From Peptococcaceae bacterium BICA1-8 (GTDB taxonomy: Bacteria > Bacillota > Peptococcia > Peptococcales > BICA1-8): a stretch of 33,480 bases of DNA. Of the stretch, positions 16,068 through 24,018 are shown piece after piece. Where the stretch lies: NCBI GenBank assembly GCA_000802045.1, contig JUEF01000068.1, positions 1-33,480 on the forward strand, read 5' to 3'. The position numbers and the translations under genes were made by a program. The notes under the pieces are model-generated. The model did no database searches and had not been told where the DNA came from. It was given only the letters and a program-made list of their open reading frames with translations. The stretch's first letter is position 1. The number at the start of each line of letters is the position of its first letter.

Positions 16068-16349
16068 ATGAAAACGTTGCTAATCTTTATTGCTATCTTT
16101 TTTATAGCATTTTATTTTTGGCTCAAAAATAAAAGTAAATGGGAAGAACTTTTAACAACCCAAGATGTAGAAAAATACATGTCCATTGTGGGCAAACTTC
16201 AGGGAGCAGGAATAAAATATAAGACTACCTCTGGCGGCGAAGAGTATAATTCCCGAAAAAATACCCTCAATTCCCGAATCGCCCCTATCTCCTACACTAT
16301 TTGGGTATTAAAAGATGAAATATATAAATCCCATAAAGTAGTGAACTAA
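16068..16349 (+). CDS. Small single-pass membrane protein, unknown function
   Basis: This 93-residue protein has one N-terminal membrane segment (residues 3-19), a short basic stretch (KNKSK) and a soluble domain (about 25-93) containing KYMSIVGKLQGAGIKYKT and a C-terminal strand (SYTIWVLKDEIYKSHKV). GGAGGG lies about 10 bases before the ATG, and a strong terminator begins at its stop codon, so it is a real gene. The domain is vaguely like small beta-alpha proteins such as DUF2007, but I cannot assign it. It follows the YibE/F gene by 68 bases and may share its transcript. Confidence 0.65.
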   Translation: MKTLLIFIAIFFIAFYFWLKNKSKWEELLTTQDVEKYMSIVGKLQGAGIKYKTTSGGEEYNSRKNTLNSRIAPISYTIWVLKDEIYKSHKVVN

Positions 16350-16373
16350 AAACGGGCCTATTTGGCCCGTTTT
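16349..16373 (+). terminator. Intrinsic terminator, stem overlapping the stop codon
   Basis: AAAACGGGCC (16349-16358) and GGCCCGTTTT (16364-16373) form a perfect 10-bp stem with a five-base loop. The symmetrical A and T ends make it usable from either strand. Confidence 0.85.
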
Positions 16374-16432
16374 AGGTTTCACTTCGTTAGGCTAAGGTTT
16401 CGCTCCACTTTGTTCCGCTAGGTTGAGGTTTA
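16374..16432. repeat. GGTTAAGGTTTCGCT-type dispersed repeat
   Basis: The stretch contains AGGTTTCACTTCGTTAG and AAGGTTTCGCTCC followed by CCGCTAGGTTGAGG. Related sequence occurs at 18605-18642 (inverted), 25518-25545, 27668-27690 and 33446-33480. All are intergenic. Confidence 0.6.
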
Positions 16433-16467
16433 AAACCTTAAATTCAATTGTGCCACGCAATAACATT

Positions 16468-18171
16468 TTAGTTACCGCTTGAGGTTTGGCCTTTAGTAGG
16501 TGCAATTCCTAAATCAGACTTATACCCCATATATCCGCCGCTAATATTATAAACTTCCTTGAAACCTAAATCTTTTAATATCTTATACCCTAAATAGGAA
16601 CGATAGCCTACTTTACAGTAAAGAGCTGTTTTTTTCTCGGTGTTCAACTCTTTATGCCTTTCCCGCAATTGATCAACAGGAATAAATACAGCACCTGGTA
16701 TAGATCCCTCTTCTTGATATTCTTGAGGTGTTCTCACATCGATAATCTGCCAGTCATCTCTGGTAACTTTAGCTATAGCCTTTTTAATAGCCTCCGGTGT
16801 GATCAAATCAATCTCACCCCTTAGTATATTAGCTGCGACAAATCCCGCAATAGTTACCGGGTCTTTTGCTGATGAGTACGGAGGAGCATAGGCTAAATCA
16901 AGATCCTCCAAATCCTCAACCGTCATTGAAGCATGAATAGCTGTAGCTAATACATCTATCCGCTTATCAACACCCTGCCAGCCAACAATTTGAGCGCCTA
17001 AAATTTTCCCCGAATGTTCAGCTACAACCAGCTTAATTAATAAGTGTCTAGCCCCAGGATAATAACCGGCATGGTGCAATGAGGGGGTATAGGAAACAAA
17101 ATAAGCAAGACCAAGCTCCTTGGCTTCTCTTTCCCCGATTCCTGTCTTAGCCGCAGTAAGTTCACCTGCTTTGACAATAGATGTGCCTAAAACACCCTTG
17201 AAAAATCTTCGTCCACCAACAACATTAGCCCCTATTATTCTCCCTTGTTTGTTGGCCGGTCCAGCTAAAGGAATCCTAACCTTCCGACCTGTTACCAGGT
17301 GAATGGTCTCAATAATATCCCCACCAGCATAGATATCAGGGTCACTGGTCCGTAAAGTTGCATCAACCTCTACTCCCCCTGCAGGCCCGATTTTTAAACC
17401 TGCTGCTTTTATTAACTCCAGCTGAGGTCTAGCACCTATAGCTAGGATGACCAAATCTGCTTCAACAGCTTCATCATTCTCCAAAATTATTTCCTGAACC
17501 CTTTTTTCACCTTTAAACTCCTTAACTCCATTCTTCAGAATCACTCTTGCACCTAGATTTTCCAGGTGAATAGCTAATGGTACCGCCATATCTTCATCTA
17601 AATAAGGTAAAAGCTGGTCCATTTTTTCAATCAGAGTGACTTTTTTGCCTCTTTTCAGAAAGGCTTCCGTTGCTTCTAAGCCAATATAACCCCCGCCAAC
17701 TATAACGACCTTTTCTACATCTCCCCCTGCTAAAGCCTTTTCAATAGCATCAAGATCAGGCACAGTAAATAAAGTAAAAATATTCTCCAAATTACCACCG
17801 GGGATAGGTGGCTTTATTGGTGTTCCTCCAGTGGCAATTACCAGCTTGTCATAGGTATCTGTAAATATTTCTCCACTTTGCTTCTTGATTTCCACCTGTT
17901 TTTTTACCCGGTCAATTTTTACTACTTCATGATTTACTTTAACAATTACCCTGTATCTTTCATAAAAAAACTCAGGGGTCATTAAAAACAAATCCTCCCT
18001 TTCCTTTATATCTCTGCTAATGTAATAAGGTAACCCACAATTAGCGAAAGACACATAAGGACCCTTTTCATAAATGACTATTTCTGCCTTTTCATTATCC
18101 CTTCTGGCTTTAGCCGCAGCAGAAGCCCCAGCAGCTACTCCACCAATTACTACTATTTTTTGTTGACCCAT
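16468..18171 (-). CDS. CoA-disulfide reductase-rhodanese fusion (FAD/NAD(P)H oxidoreductase)
   Basis: This 567-residue protein has an FAD-binding Rossmann motif (VVIGGVAAGASAAAKARR), the redox Cys45 in SFANCGLPYY that defines CoA-disulfide reductases, an NAD(P)H motif (VVIVGGGYIGLEATEAFLKRG) and a C-terminal dimerisation domain. A rhodanese domain follows (about 460-550, DVRTPQEYQEEGSIPGAVFI) with catalytic Cys519 in CKVGYRS. Such CoADR-Rhd fusions reduce CoA disulfides, CoA persulfides or polysulfide. A role in sulfur handling or thiol redox in an anaerobe is likely; the physiological substrate is not fixed by the sequence. AAAGGAGG lies about 10 bases before the ATG. It is divergent from a 64-residue protein gene. 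Confidence 0.92.
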   Translation of the reverse strand: MGQQKIVVIGGVAAGASAAAKARRDNEKAEIVIYEKGPYVSFANCGLPYYISRDIKEREDLFLMTPEFFYERYRVIVKVNHEVVKIDRVKKQVEIKKQSGEIFTDTYDKLVIATGGTPIKPPIPGGNLENIFTLFTVPDLDAIEKALAGGDVEKVVIVGGGYIGLEATEAFLKRGKKVTLIEKMDQLLPYLDEDMAVPLAIHLENLGARVILKNGVKEFKGEKRVQEIILENDEAVEADLVILAIGARPQLELIKAAGLKIGPAGGVEVDATLRTSDPDIYAGGDIIETIHLVTGRKVRIPLAGPANKQGRIIGANVVGGRRFFKGVLGTSIVKAGELTAAKTGIGEREAKELGLAYFVSYTPSLHHAGYYPGARHLLIKLVVAEHSGKILGAQIVGWQGVDKRIDVLATAIHASMTVEDLEDLDLAYAPPYSSAKDPVTIAGFVAANILRGEIDLITPEAIKKAIAKVTRDDWQIIDVRTPQEYQEEGSIPGAVFIPVDQLRERHKELNTEKKTALYCKVGYRSYLGYKILKDLGFKEVYNISGGYMGYKSDLGIAPTKGQTSSGN

Positions 18172-18215
18172 TAATAAAAACCTCCTTTTTATACTTTAAA
18201 GCACTTTGATATTTG

Positions 18216-18236
18216 ACATTTTTTCTTTCAAAATGT
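18216..18236. promoter_or_regulatory. Inverted repeat between divergent genes
   Basis: ACATTTT (18216-18222) and AAAATGT (18230-18236) form a perfect 7-bp inverted repeat around seven bases. It overlaps a TTGACA (18213-18218) that lacks a -10 box at normal spacing. It could be an operator shared by the two divergent genes. Confidence 0.3.
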
Positions 18237-18296
18237 TTTTTTATTTATTACCTTGCATATATATTACCAGAATATGAGAATTATGAGGTGACTAAA

Positions 18297-18491
18297 ATGG
18301 AAATAAACTTAGAAAATAGCTATAAGGATGAATACGTTAGAACGAAAGCTCGTTTTGATTATGAAAAACATCATAAAGAAAATGAATCCAGGAAAAAACA
18401 AAAGGAAAAATATCTCAAATCCCTAGTTCATATTTTCTGGGGTGGTGCTATGTTATACCTTCTATATAGAATATACCTTATTTTTGCATAG
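18297..18491 (+). CDS. Small basic protein with C-terminal membrane segment, unknown function
   Basis: This 64-residue protein has a highly charged N-terminal half (SYKDEYVRTKARFDYEKHHK, then a Lys/Arg-rich stretch) and one C-terminal membrane segment (SLVHIFWGGAMLYLLYRI), which makes it look tail-anchored. The ATG at 18297 was chosen because GAGGTG lies 7 bases upstream. The frame is open 28 codons further upstream, but that part is hydrophobic and lacks a ribosome binding site. It is divergent from the CoADR-rhodanese gene. I recognise no family. Confidence 0.6.
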   Translation: MEINLENSYKDEYVRTKARFDYEKHHKENESRKKQKEKYLKSLVHIFWGGAMLYLLYRIYLIFA

Positions 18492-18508
18492 ATTAAACGC
18501 ATTGTCTT

Positions 18509-18543
18509 AGTTACTAGTGACTAGTGACTGGTGACTAGTAAAA
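18509..18543. repeat. Heptanucleotide tandem repeat (AGTGACT type)
   Basis: The 7-bp units AGTTACT, AGTGACT, AGTGACT, GGTGACT and AGTAAAA run without gaps. The array begins 18 bases past the stop of the 64-residue gene and is related to the arrays at 1-56 and, inverted, 21634-21661. Confidence 0.85.
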
Positions 18544-18604
18544 AATTTAAGGACAATTTATAAGGTTTCGTGTTCCGTGACCAAATTATATCATTAATTT
18601 CCCT

Positions 18605-18663
18605 CAGCCTTAATCTAGCGAACGAAGTGAGTGAAACCTTAACTAATAATGCGTTAGCATTAT
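18605..18663. repeat. Inverted copy of the GGTTAAGGTTTCGCT-type repeat plus small hairpin
   Basis: On the minus strand the segment reads TTAAGGTTTCACTCACTTCG, then TTCGCTAGATTAAGGCTG, close to the repeat at 16374 and the one at 33446. A perfect 7-bp hairpin follows, ATAATGC (18646-18652) with GCATTAT (18657-18663). Confidence 0.55.
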
Positions 18664-18667
18664 CTTC

Positions 18668-18722
18668 GTTGGGGACATTTCTGTTCCCGAAAAAAATTCC
18701 CAGATTTTGCAGGTGTGTCCAC
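18668..18722. repeat. GGGGACA-bounded inverted-repeat element, copy 2
   Basis: The left arm GTTGGGGACATTTCTG (18668-18683) and right arm CAGGTGTGTCCAC (18710-18722) match the element at 3799-3852 and the one at 32377-32410, with a different centre. It lies 46 bases ahead of the SLH protein gene. Confidence 0.7.
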
Positions 18723-18768
18723 GTTCCTTGTTGAATTTACTTAATCATCTTAAATTTGGGGGTAAATT

Positions 18769-21366
18769 ATGGCTATTAAAAGATTTTTTGTACTAATAGC
18801 GTTCTTAGTTGTTTTACAATGTGTTGCTTTTCCACTAGTTGGACAAGCTGCTGAACCCCACCTAGTCAATGTATACCTGAATCAAGCTCTAGACTATAAT
18901 CCAAATCCAGTTTACCTTAGTGCTTCTGCACTTTTTAGTGATGGTAGTATTAAAGATGTTACATATTCAGGCACCTGGAAAACCTCTAGCCCCTCCATAG
19001 CTTCTGTCTATCGAGGTAAGGTAGAGTTTGGAAGTAACACTGGCAATGTAACAATAACCTTTTCCTACGGTGGCTTTGAAGCATCAGTTGGAACTGAAGT
19101 CGTTGATATTACAGATTTGGAGATTACCACCAAAAATATAAAATATAACTTCAAGCCAGTGCAATTAAAGGCCCAAGGGCGCTACAACAATGGTGAGCTT
19201 AAAGAAATTAAAGAGCATGTTACCTGGTATTCTACTAATACCGATGTGGCAAGTGTAAATTCCTCAGGTCTTGTCACCTTTCGGGGTAGAGCAGGTGTAG
19301 TTACCTTCGGCATTATTTTTACAAGCCCTTTAACACAACAAACAATTAATAATGAAATAACCGTTTACGTAACTGAACAGGAAATTGAAAAGGATGAAGA
19401 GCCTGAAGAAACCAAAGCTTTTACAGTGAAAATCGAAGGTGATCTAGACCCTGCAAAGAAAACCAATTCCTTAAAGGCCTATAGACTATATATTGATGAT
19501 AGCAAAAAAACTCTGGAAAATGACCTAGTGGAATGGTCTAGCTCTAACCCTTTTATAGCAGAAGTATCTGATCAAGGTCAAGTAACCTTTACAGGAAAGC
19601 CAGGGAATGTAACGATAACTGTCCGCTATGGAAATTATTCTGATTCGGACTCCGCTTTTGTACCTTATAAAACTCAAGAAATACAAATAAATGAAAGTCT
19701 TAATTTTACTTCTTCATTTCTTAATAATCCACCTAAGCTAACTGTAACAGGTAAAGACAATAGTGGTCAGAGCCAACTAGTGCACAGTCTTGAGTGGTCG
19801 TCTAGCAATACAAATGTCGCTGTAATAGACAATAACGGACAGATTTCCTTTACAGGTAGATCTGGTAATGTTACTTTTACTGCAGCCAAAGATGGATTAA
19901 GTACAAACATAACTATTACTGTCCCGGAGCTCTCTGCCAAATCAGAAAAAAGTATATTTATTAATCCCAGCCTTTTTTACAGTTCCCAGCCTCAGGAGCT
20001 AAAAGCCTTTGCCCTGATGGGTGACGGTTCAGTGGAAGAGAGAACTAAAGAAAGCCGTTGGACATCTAGTAATGAAAAAATAGCCTCAGTTCAAGAAGGA
20101 ATTGTCTATTTTACTGGCTTACCCGGTTCCGTTGAAATAATTTGTACCTATCAAGGATTCACTGATAGAGATAAGGTTTTAGTAAGTGTACCAAGTAAAA
20201 ATACAACTTTGGATTCGATAAAATTTGCTGATCATTTTCTTACTTACAAAGACAATGGCAAAGAACTTAAGGTTATGGGGATATATTCAAATAACACTTT
20301 AAAAGAAATAACTGGGGTTAGATATTTCAGTTTTCAACCCAATATAGCAAAAATTAATGGTAATAGCCTTCAGTTTTCCGGTCTCCCCGGCACAGCAACT
20401 ATCGAAGCCCAAGCCGGGAGTTTTCGGACTACAATCAAAGCAGAAAATGTTACTCCAACCGGAACTAATCTCCCTTTATACCTGCGCCTAGTTGGGGAGC
20501 TGGATAACTATCAAAAGATAAAAGAAATCAAAGCTCTAGCAGTTTATTCCGATGGCAGCGAAACTGATATTACCCAAGAAACAGTATGGAATACTACCAA
20601 TACAAATATAGCTAACATTCAGGATAAAGGGAAAATAGAAATAGTGGGCAGCGGTCCGGTAAGAATCAGTGCAGCATATAAAAACCTTAATACTTTCTTG
20701 TCAAACAAAGCTTACTATCAGTTTAGTAAAATTAATCCCATAAAAACTGAGCTAGTTCCCTTGGCGGATATTAAAACCAAGATCCAGGACAAACTATCCC
20801 AAACAATTAACTTGCCGTTACCTAACGATATTTCGAATCACTGGGCCCAGAAGGAACTGGAAATGGCCCGGAAGCTGGGATGGATGGGCGGATATCAAGA
20901 TGGTACTATGCGCCCAAATAACCCAATGAGCCGAGGGGAATTTGCCTCCCTGGTAGAAAGGGCACTGTATTTAAAAACACCCAACCGTTTTGTCAATTTT
21001 TCAGATACACAGAACCACTGGGCCAAAGAAAGCATTGCTATTTTGGCGAATCTAGGTATTGTACCCATTGATAGTACAAGAAGCTATAGACCTGATGAAC
21101 CTATCACCCGTGGGGAAATGGCTCAAATAATTAATAATCTAATTCAAGTTAGAGCCGATACCTATTATCCTTTTATTGATGTGCCTCCAAGTCACGTATT
21201 GGCTACTGCTATTGCCAATACCGCCCAAACTGGAATATTAGCTGGAATGGATAAACTGCACTTTAAACCTAATGATAATGCAACCCGGGCTCAAGCTCTA
21301 GCTGTTCTACTGCGTTTTCTAAAAACCGATCCAGAAATGGAAGGAATTTTGAATAGAGGAGCTTAG
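18769..21366 (+). CDS. S-layer-homology surface protein with seven Ig-like (Big2-type) repeats
   Basis: This 865-residue exported protein has a signal peptide (1-28, ending VGQAAEP). Seven degenerate Ig-like repeats of about 85 residues fill residues 30-655. They share a pattern like LEWSSSNTNVAVIDNNGQIS followed by FTGRSGNVTFTA. Three SLH domains (about 690-860) follow: SNHWAQKELEMARKLGWMGG, NHWAKESIAILANLGIVP and a third ending in TRAQALAVLLRFL. The SLH domains should bind pyruvylated secondary wall polymer, leaving the Ig stack as a rod on the cell surface, perhaps for adhesion or as an S-layer component. GGGGG lies 6 bases before the ATG. The stop is followed within 4 bases by a heptamer array. 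Confidence 0.93.
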   Translation: MAIKRFFVLIAFLVVLQCVAFPLVGQAAEPHLVNVYLNQALDYNPNPVYLSASALFSDGSIKDVTYSGTWKTSSPSIASVYRGKVEFGSNTGNVTITFSYGGFEASVGTEVVDITDLEITTKNIKYNFKPVQLKAQGRYNNGELKEIKEHVTWYSTNTDVASVNSSGLVTFRGRAGVVTFGIIFTSPLTQQTINNEITVYVTEQEIEKDEEPEETKAFTVKIEGDLDPAKKTNSLKAYRLYIDDSKKTLENDLVEWSSSNPFIAEVSDQGQVTFTGKPGNVTITVRYGNYSDSDSAFVPYKTQEIQINESLNFTSSFLNNPPKLTVTGKDNSGQSQLVHSLEWSSSNTNVAVIDNNGQISFTGRSGNVTFTAAKDGLSTNITITVPELSAKSEKSIFINPSLFYSSQPQELKAFALMGDGSVEERTKESRWTSSNEKIASVQEGIVYFTGLPGSVEIICTYQGFTDRDKVLVSVPSKNTTLDSIKFADHFLTYKDNGKELKVMGIYSNNTLKEITGVRYFSFQPNIAKINGNSLQFSGLPGTATIEAQAGSFRTTIKAENVTPTGTNLPLYLRLVGELDNYQKIKEIKALAVYSDGSETDITQETVWNTTNTNIANIQDKGKIEIVGSGPVRISAAYKNLNTFLSNKAYYQFSKINPIKTELVPLADIKTKIQDKLSQTINLPLPNDISNHWAQKELEMARKLGWMGGYQDGTMRPNNPMSRGEFASLVERALYLKTPNRFVNFSDTQNHWAKESIAILANLGIVPIDSTRSYRPDEPITRGEMAQIINNLIQVRADTYYPFIDVPPSHVLATAIANTAQTGILAGMDKLHFKPNDNATRAQALAVLLRFLKTDPEMEGILNRGA

Positions 21367-21370
21367 GTAA

Positions 21371-21419
21371 TTGAGAGTTGAGAATGGAGAATTGAGAAAA
21401 GAAAATGTAGAATTTAGAA
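21371..21419. repeat. Heptanucleotide tandem repeat (TTGAGAA/TTTAGAA type)
   Basis: Seven 7-bp units read TTGAGAG, TTGAGAA, TGGAGAA, TTGAGAA, AAGAAAA, TGTAGAA, TTTAGAA. The last two match the complement of the array at 27787-27825. It starts four bases past the SLH gene stop. Confidence 0.8.
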
Positions 21420-21428
21420 TTATCATTT

Positions 21429-21595
21429 GTCATCGCGAGAGTAGCGTGGCGATCTCGGAATAACCCGACCACCCGGTTGAGTTATTCCGTTTCTTTTACG
21501 GCTCACTATTAAATGTCCGTGTGCAACGAGGGGGCCCGTGGTTAGAAACAACGGAACGGTGGGTGCACCGTTCCCTACGGTTTTAAATTTATATT
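21429..21595. repeat. REP-like palindromic block
   Basis: Three hairpins lie in series. ATCGC/GCGAT sits within a GTCATCGCGAGAGTAGCG motif of the REP kind. GGAATAAC (21457-21464) pairs with GTTATTCC (21481-21488). GGAACGGT (21553-21560) pairs with ACCGTTCC (21567-21574). The block is unlike neighbouring DNA in its high GC. Open frames inside it are repeat translations, not genes. Confidence 0.65.
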
Positions 21596-21633
21596 TCCTG
21601 GGCACAAAACCCAAAGTGTTGTCCCAATATCCA

Positions 21634-21661
21634 CCAGTCACTAGTCACCAGTCACTAGTAA
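21634..21661. repeat. Heptanucleotide tandem repeat (CTAGTCA type) overlapping the polX 3' end
   Basis: Units CCAGTCA, CTAGTCA, CCAGTCA and CTAGTAA run across the polX stop codon (21641-21643) and encode its last residues, about Leu-Val-Thr-Gly-Asp. On the opposite strand the units equal the AGTGACT array at 18509. Confidence 0.8.
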
Positions 21662-23374
21662 CTTTCTTCTCCTTAGATATTCCTTCACTTCCTCTACCGA
21701 CAAAGCGTTAAATACATCCTTCTTTTCTAGCCAACCTTTTCTAGCCATATTTGTCCCAAAAATGGTATCATATAGTTCTTCTTTTCTGTGGGCATCGGGA
21801 TTAATACTTATCAGTACACCCTTTTCTTTGGCAAACTTTAAATAACGCCAATCCAAATCCAGCCTATAGGGGCTTGCATTTAACTCAATAATTACATTGT
21901 TTTCCCGGGCTGCCTCAATAACCTTTTGTAAATCTGGCTCGTAGCCCTCTCGACCTAATAGAATCCGTCCCGTAGGATGACCTAGCATAGTAACATATGG
22001 ATTCTCCATTGCTTTTATTAATCTTTGGGTTGCCCGCTCTCCCTTGATAGAAAAACCTGAATGGATTGAAGCTATAACAAAGTCAAATTCCTTGAGAATT
22101 TCATCAGAATAATCTAAGCTGCCGTCAGTATGGATGTCTGATTCAATACCGTGAAAAACATAAAAATCAGGGTTTTCTTGATTAAATTTACTTATTTCCT
22201 CTTTTTGTTTTTTTACTGCCTCAATTTTTAGTCCCCCTGCATAAACAGCAGTCTGGCTATGATCAGAAATCCCCAGGTATTTAAACCCGGCTCTTTTCGC
22301 CTCTTCTACCATTTCAGAAAGATTATTTATTCCGTCACTGTAGTTGGTATGGATGTGAAAGACTCCTTGAATATCCTCGTAGTTTACTAGCTCTGGCAGC
22401 TGACCCTTCTCTGCTGCCTCAATTTCTCCCATATTTTCTCTAAGTTCAGGAGGAATATACATTAAACCTAGGGTCTTAAAAAAATCTTCTTCATCATGGA
22501 TATCTATCCTTTTTTCACCTATAAATAACCCATATTCATTTATTTTAATACCCAAGCTTTTAGCTCTATGACGCATTGCTGTATTATGTTCTTTACTGCC
22601 TGTAAAATGATGAAGAGCATAATAATATTCATCAGGTGCTACAACTCTTAAATCAATGTTAACACCACTACTTAGGGTTACTGAAGTCTTCGTCTCCCCT
22701 TGAGAGACAACCTCAGCAACTTCAGGTAAATTTATTAAGTAGTCCATTACCACTAAAGGATGATAAGAGGCCGCTAATATATCTATATCCTTAACAACTT
22801 CTTTAAATCTCCGCAGGCTTCCAGCGATACTAACCGCCATTACCTCCTTACATTCTTTCATTTGTGAAACAAGTTCTTGGCCCCGTGCAAATACATCACC
22901 GTAAATAAATTGTCCTTGGTATTTTTTTATATGATCAATGCCTTTTAATATGTTTTCCTGAGACTTAGGGCCAAAACCCTTTAATTCTAAAAGCCTATTT
23001 TCCTTACACGCATATTCGAGCTCAGCTACACTGGAAATTGCTAAGACCTCATAAAGCCGATAAGCCTTTTTAGGACCTAAGCCTGATATTCTAAGTACCT
23101 CCATAAGCCCTGAAGGGATACTTTCTTTTAATTCCTGATAATACGTCAGGTTACCTGTGGTTACTAATTCGATAATATTATCAGCTAGGGTTTTACCTAT
23201 CCCCTTTATTTCTTTAATTTTACCGTTTATAACCATCTCCCGAATATCTTCATCAAGGAGTTCCAAAGTACGGGCTCCGTTTTGATAAGCCCGTACTTTA
23301 AATTGGTTTTCGCCCTTTAGTTCTAAAAAGACAGCTATTTCATTAAACACTTGGGCAATAACTTTTTTTTCCAT
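21641..23374 (-). CDS. polX: Family X DNA polymerase / 3'-5' exonuclease with PHP domain
   Basis: This 577-residue protein has N-terminal helix-hairpin-helix DNA-binding parts (IKGIGKTLADNI, ISGLGPKKAYRLY, LKGFGPKSQENI) and a Pol X catalytic domain with GSLRRFKEVVKDIDIL (Asp196, Asp198) and NIDLRVV (Asp241). A C-terminal PHP domain has FHIHTNYSDG (His340, His342, Asp347), DHSQTAVYAGG and HPTGRI. The layout is that of bacterial PolX, a gap-filling repair polymerase with a metal-dependent exonuclease. The ATG at 23372-23374 has AGGTGA 5 bases upstream; a longer TTG start at 23389 overlaps that site. The last residues come from a heptamer repeat that crosses the stop codon. Confidence 0.93.
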   Translation of the reverse strand: MEKKVIAQVFNEIAVFLELKGENQFKVRAYQNGARTLELLDEDIREMVINGKIKEIKGIGKTLADNIIELVTTGNLTYYQELKESIPSGLMEVLRISGLGPKKAYRLYEVLAISSVAELEYACKENRLLELKGFGPKSQENILKGIDHIKKYQGQFIYGDVFARGQELVSQMKECKEVMAVSIAGSLRRFKEVVKDIDILAASYHPLVVMDYLINLPEVAEVVSQGETKTSVTLSSGVNIDLRVVAPDEYYYALHHFTGSKEHNTAMRHRAKSLGIKINEYGLFIGEKRIDIHDEEDFFKTLGLMYIPPELRENMGEIEAAEKGQLPELVNYEDIQGVFHIHTNYSDGINNLSEMVEEAKRAGFKYLGISDHSQTAVYAGGLKIEAVKKQKEEISKFNQENPDFYVFHGIESDIHTDGSLDYSDEILKEFDFVIASIHSGFSIKGERATQRLIKAMENPYVTMLGHPTGRILLGREGYEPDLQKVIEAARENNVIIELNASPYRLDLDWRYLKFAKEKGVLISINPDAHRKEELYDTIFGTNMARKGWLEKKDVFNALSVEEVKEYLRRRKLLVTGD

Positions 23375-23401
23375 GCTTTCACCTGCCAATTCTCTTTATA
23401 A

Positions 23402-23430
23402 TATTTATATAGAACTTACCATTTTTTCAA
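23402..23430 (-). promoter_or_regulatory. Possible polX promoter
   Basis: On the minus strand TTGAAA (23425-23430) precedes an A/T tract with TATATAAATA at 15-17 bases, about 30 bases from the ribosome binding site. The -10 box is not unambiguous. Confidence 0.3.
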
Positions 23431-23519
23431 AAGGAATTAAAGAACCTTTAGCGAAAAGTAATTATTATAATTATTTTTTTATTATTTTTAACAAAAAATG
23501 CAAATAGGAGGAATGATCA

Positions 23520-23960
23520 TTGTTTAAAAAAATTTTATTTCCCACAAGTGGTTCACCTGTCTCGGAAAAAATTGCTTTAACAATAGTTAACCTTATAAGT
23601 GATACAAAGAATGCCGAAATAACCATTGTCTATATTTTAGAGATTACCCCTTTTCATAGGACTGTATCTTACCAGTTAGAAGACAAAGGTATCGATTCAT
23701 CCAAGCTTGCTTTAGATGAGATTAAAGTAATCCTTGAAAAAGCTACCAAAGTATTTAGAGAAAACAATATTCCTTATAAAATTCGAGTAGAATTTGGTGA
23801 ACCTGTTGAAATGATTTTAAAAATAGCTGAGGAAACAAAGAGCGATATAATGGTAGTCGGTTTCCACGGTCAAAGCACTTTAAGTGACTACCTCTTCAAA
23901 GGGAATATAACTTCAGAGCTAGTTAATAAAACTAATTGCCCCATTTTGGTAGTTAAATAA
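23520..23960 (+). CDS. Universal stress protein (UspA family)
   Basis: This 146-residue single-domain UspA protein begins with FKKILFPTSGSPVSEKIAL and ends with SDIMVVGFHGQSTLSDYLFK and TNCPILVVK. The usual ATP-binding pattern G-x2-G-x9-G-[ST] is altered to GFHG, ten residues, then Gly-Asn, so nucleotide binding is uncertain. It starts at TTG with AGGAGG 8 bases upstream; an in-frame stop just before excludes a longer form. An out-of-frame ATG between the site and the start would encode only four residues. A TATAAT at 23466-23471 may be its -10 box. Its role is probably stress survival. Confidence 0.85.
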   Translation: MFKKILFPTSGSPVSEKIALTIVNLISDTKNAEITIVYILEITPFHRTVSYQLEDKGIDSSKLALDEIKVILEKATKVFRENNIPYKIRVEFGEPVEMILKIAEETKSDIMVVGFHGQSTLSDYLFKGNITSELVNKTNCPILVVK

Positions 23961-23961
23961 A

Positions 23962-24018
23962 TGTCAAAGGGACGGAGTTTTTGACATTAGTTATGTCAAA
24001 AACTCCGTCCCTTTGACA
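23962..24018. repeat. Perfect 26-bp inverted repeat between convergent genes
   Basis: Arms 23962-23987 and 23993-24018 are exact reverse complements around a five-base loop. Each arm begins TGTCAAAGGGACGGAG when read inward on its own strand. The element fills the gap between the universal stress gene and the nitrilase gene and runs 28 bases into the latter, encoding its last residues. It should act as a terminator for both, and looks like a mobile REP- or MITE-type insertion. Confidence 0.9.

Noticed and set aside
21269..21472. Open frame of 67 codons on the minus strand
   Set aside because: It overlaps the SLH protein gene on the other strand and its distinctive part (FSILNSQL) is repeat translation.
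21423..21641. Open frame of 72 codons on the minus strand
   Set aside because: It is a translation of REP-like palindromes and the heptamer array (typical end SPRYSRDDK), has no ribosome binding site and no family resemblance.
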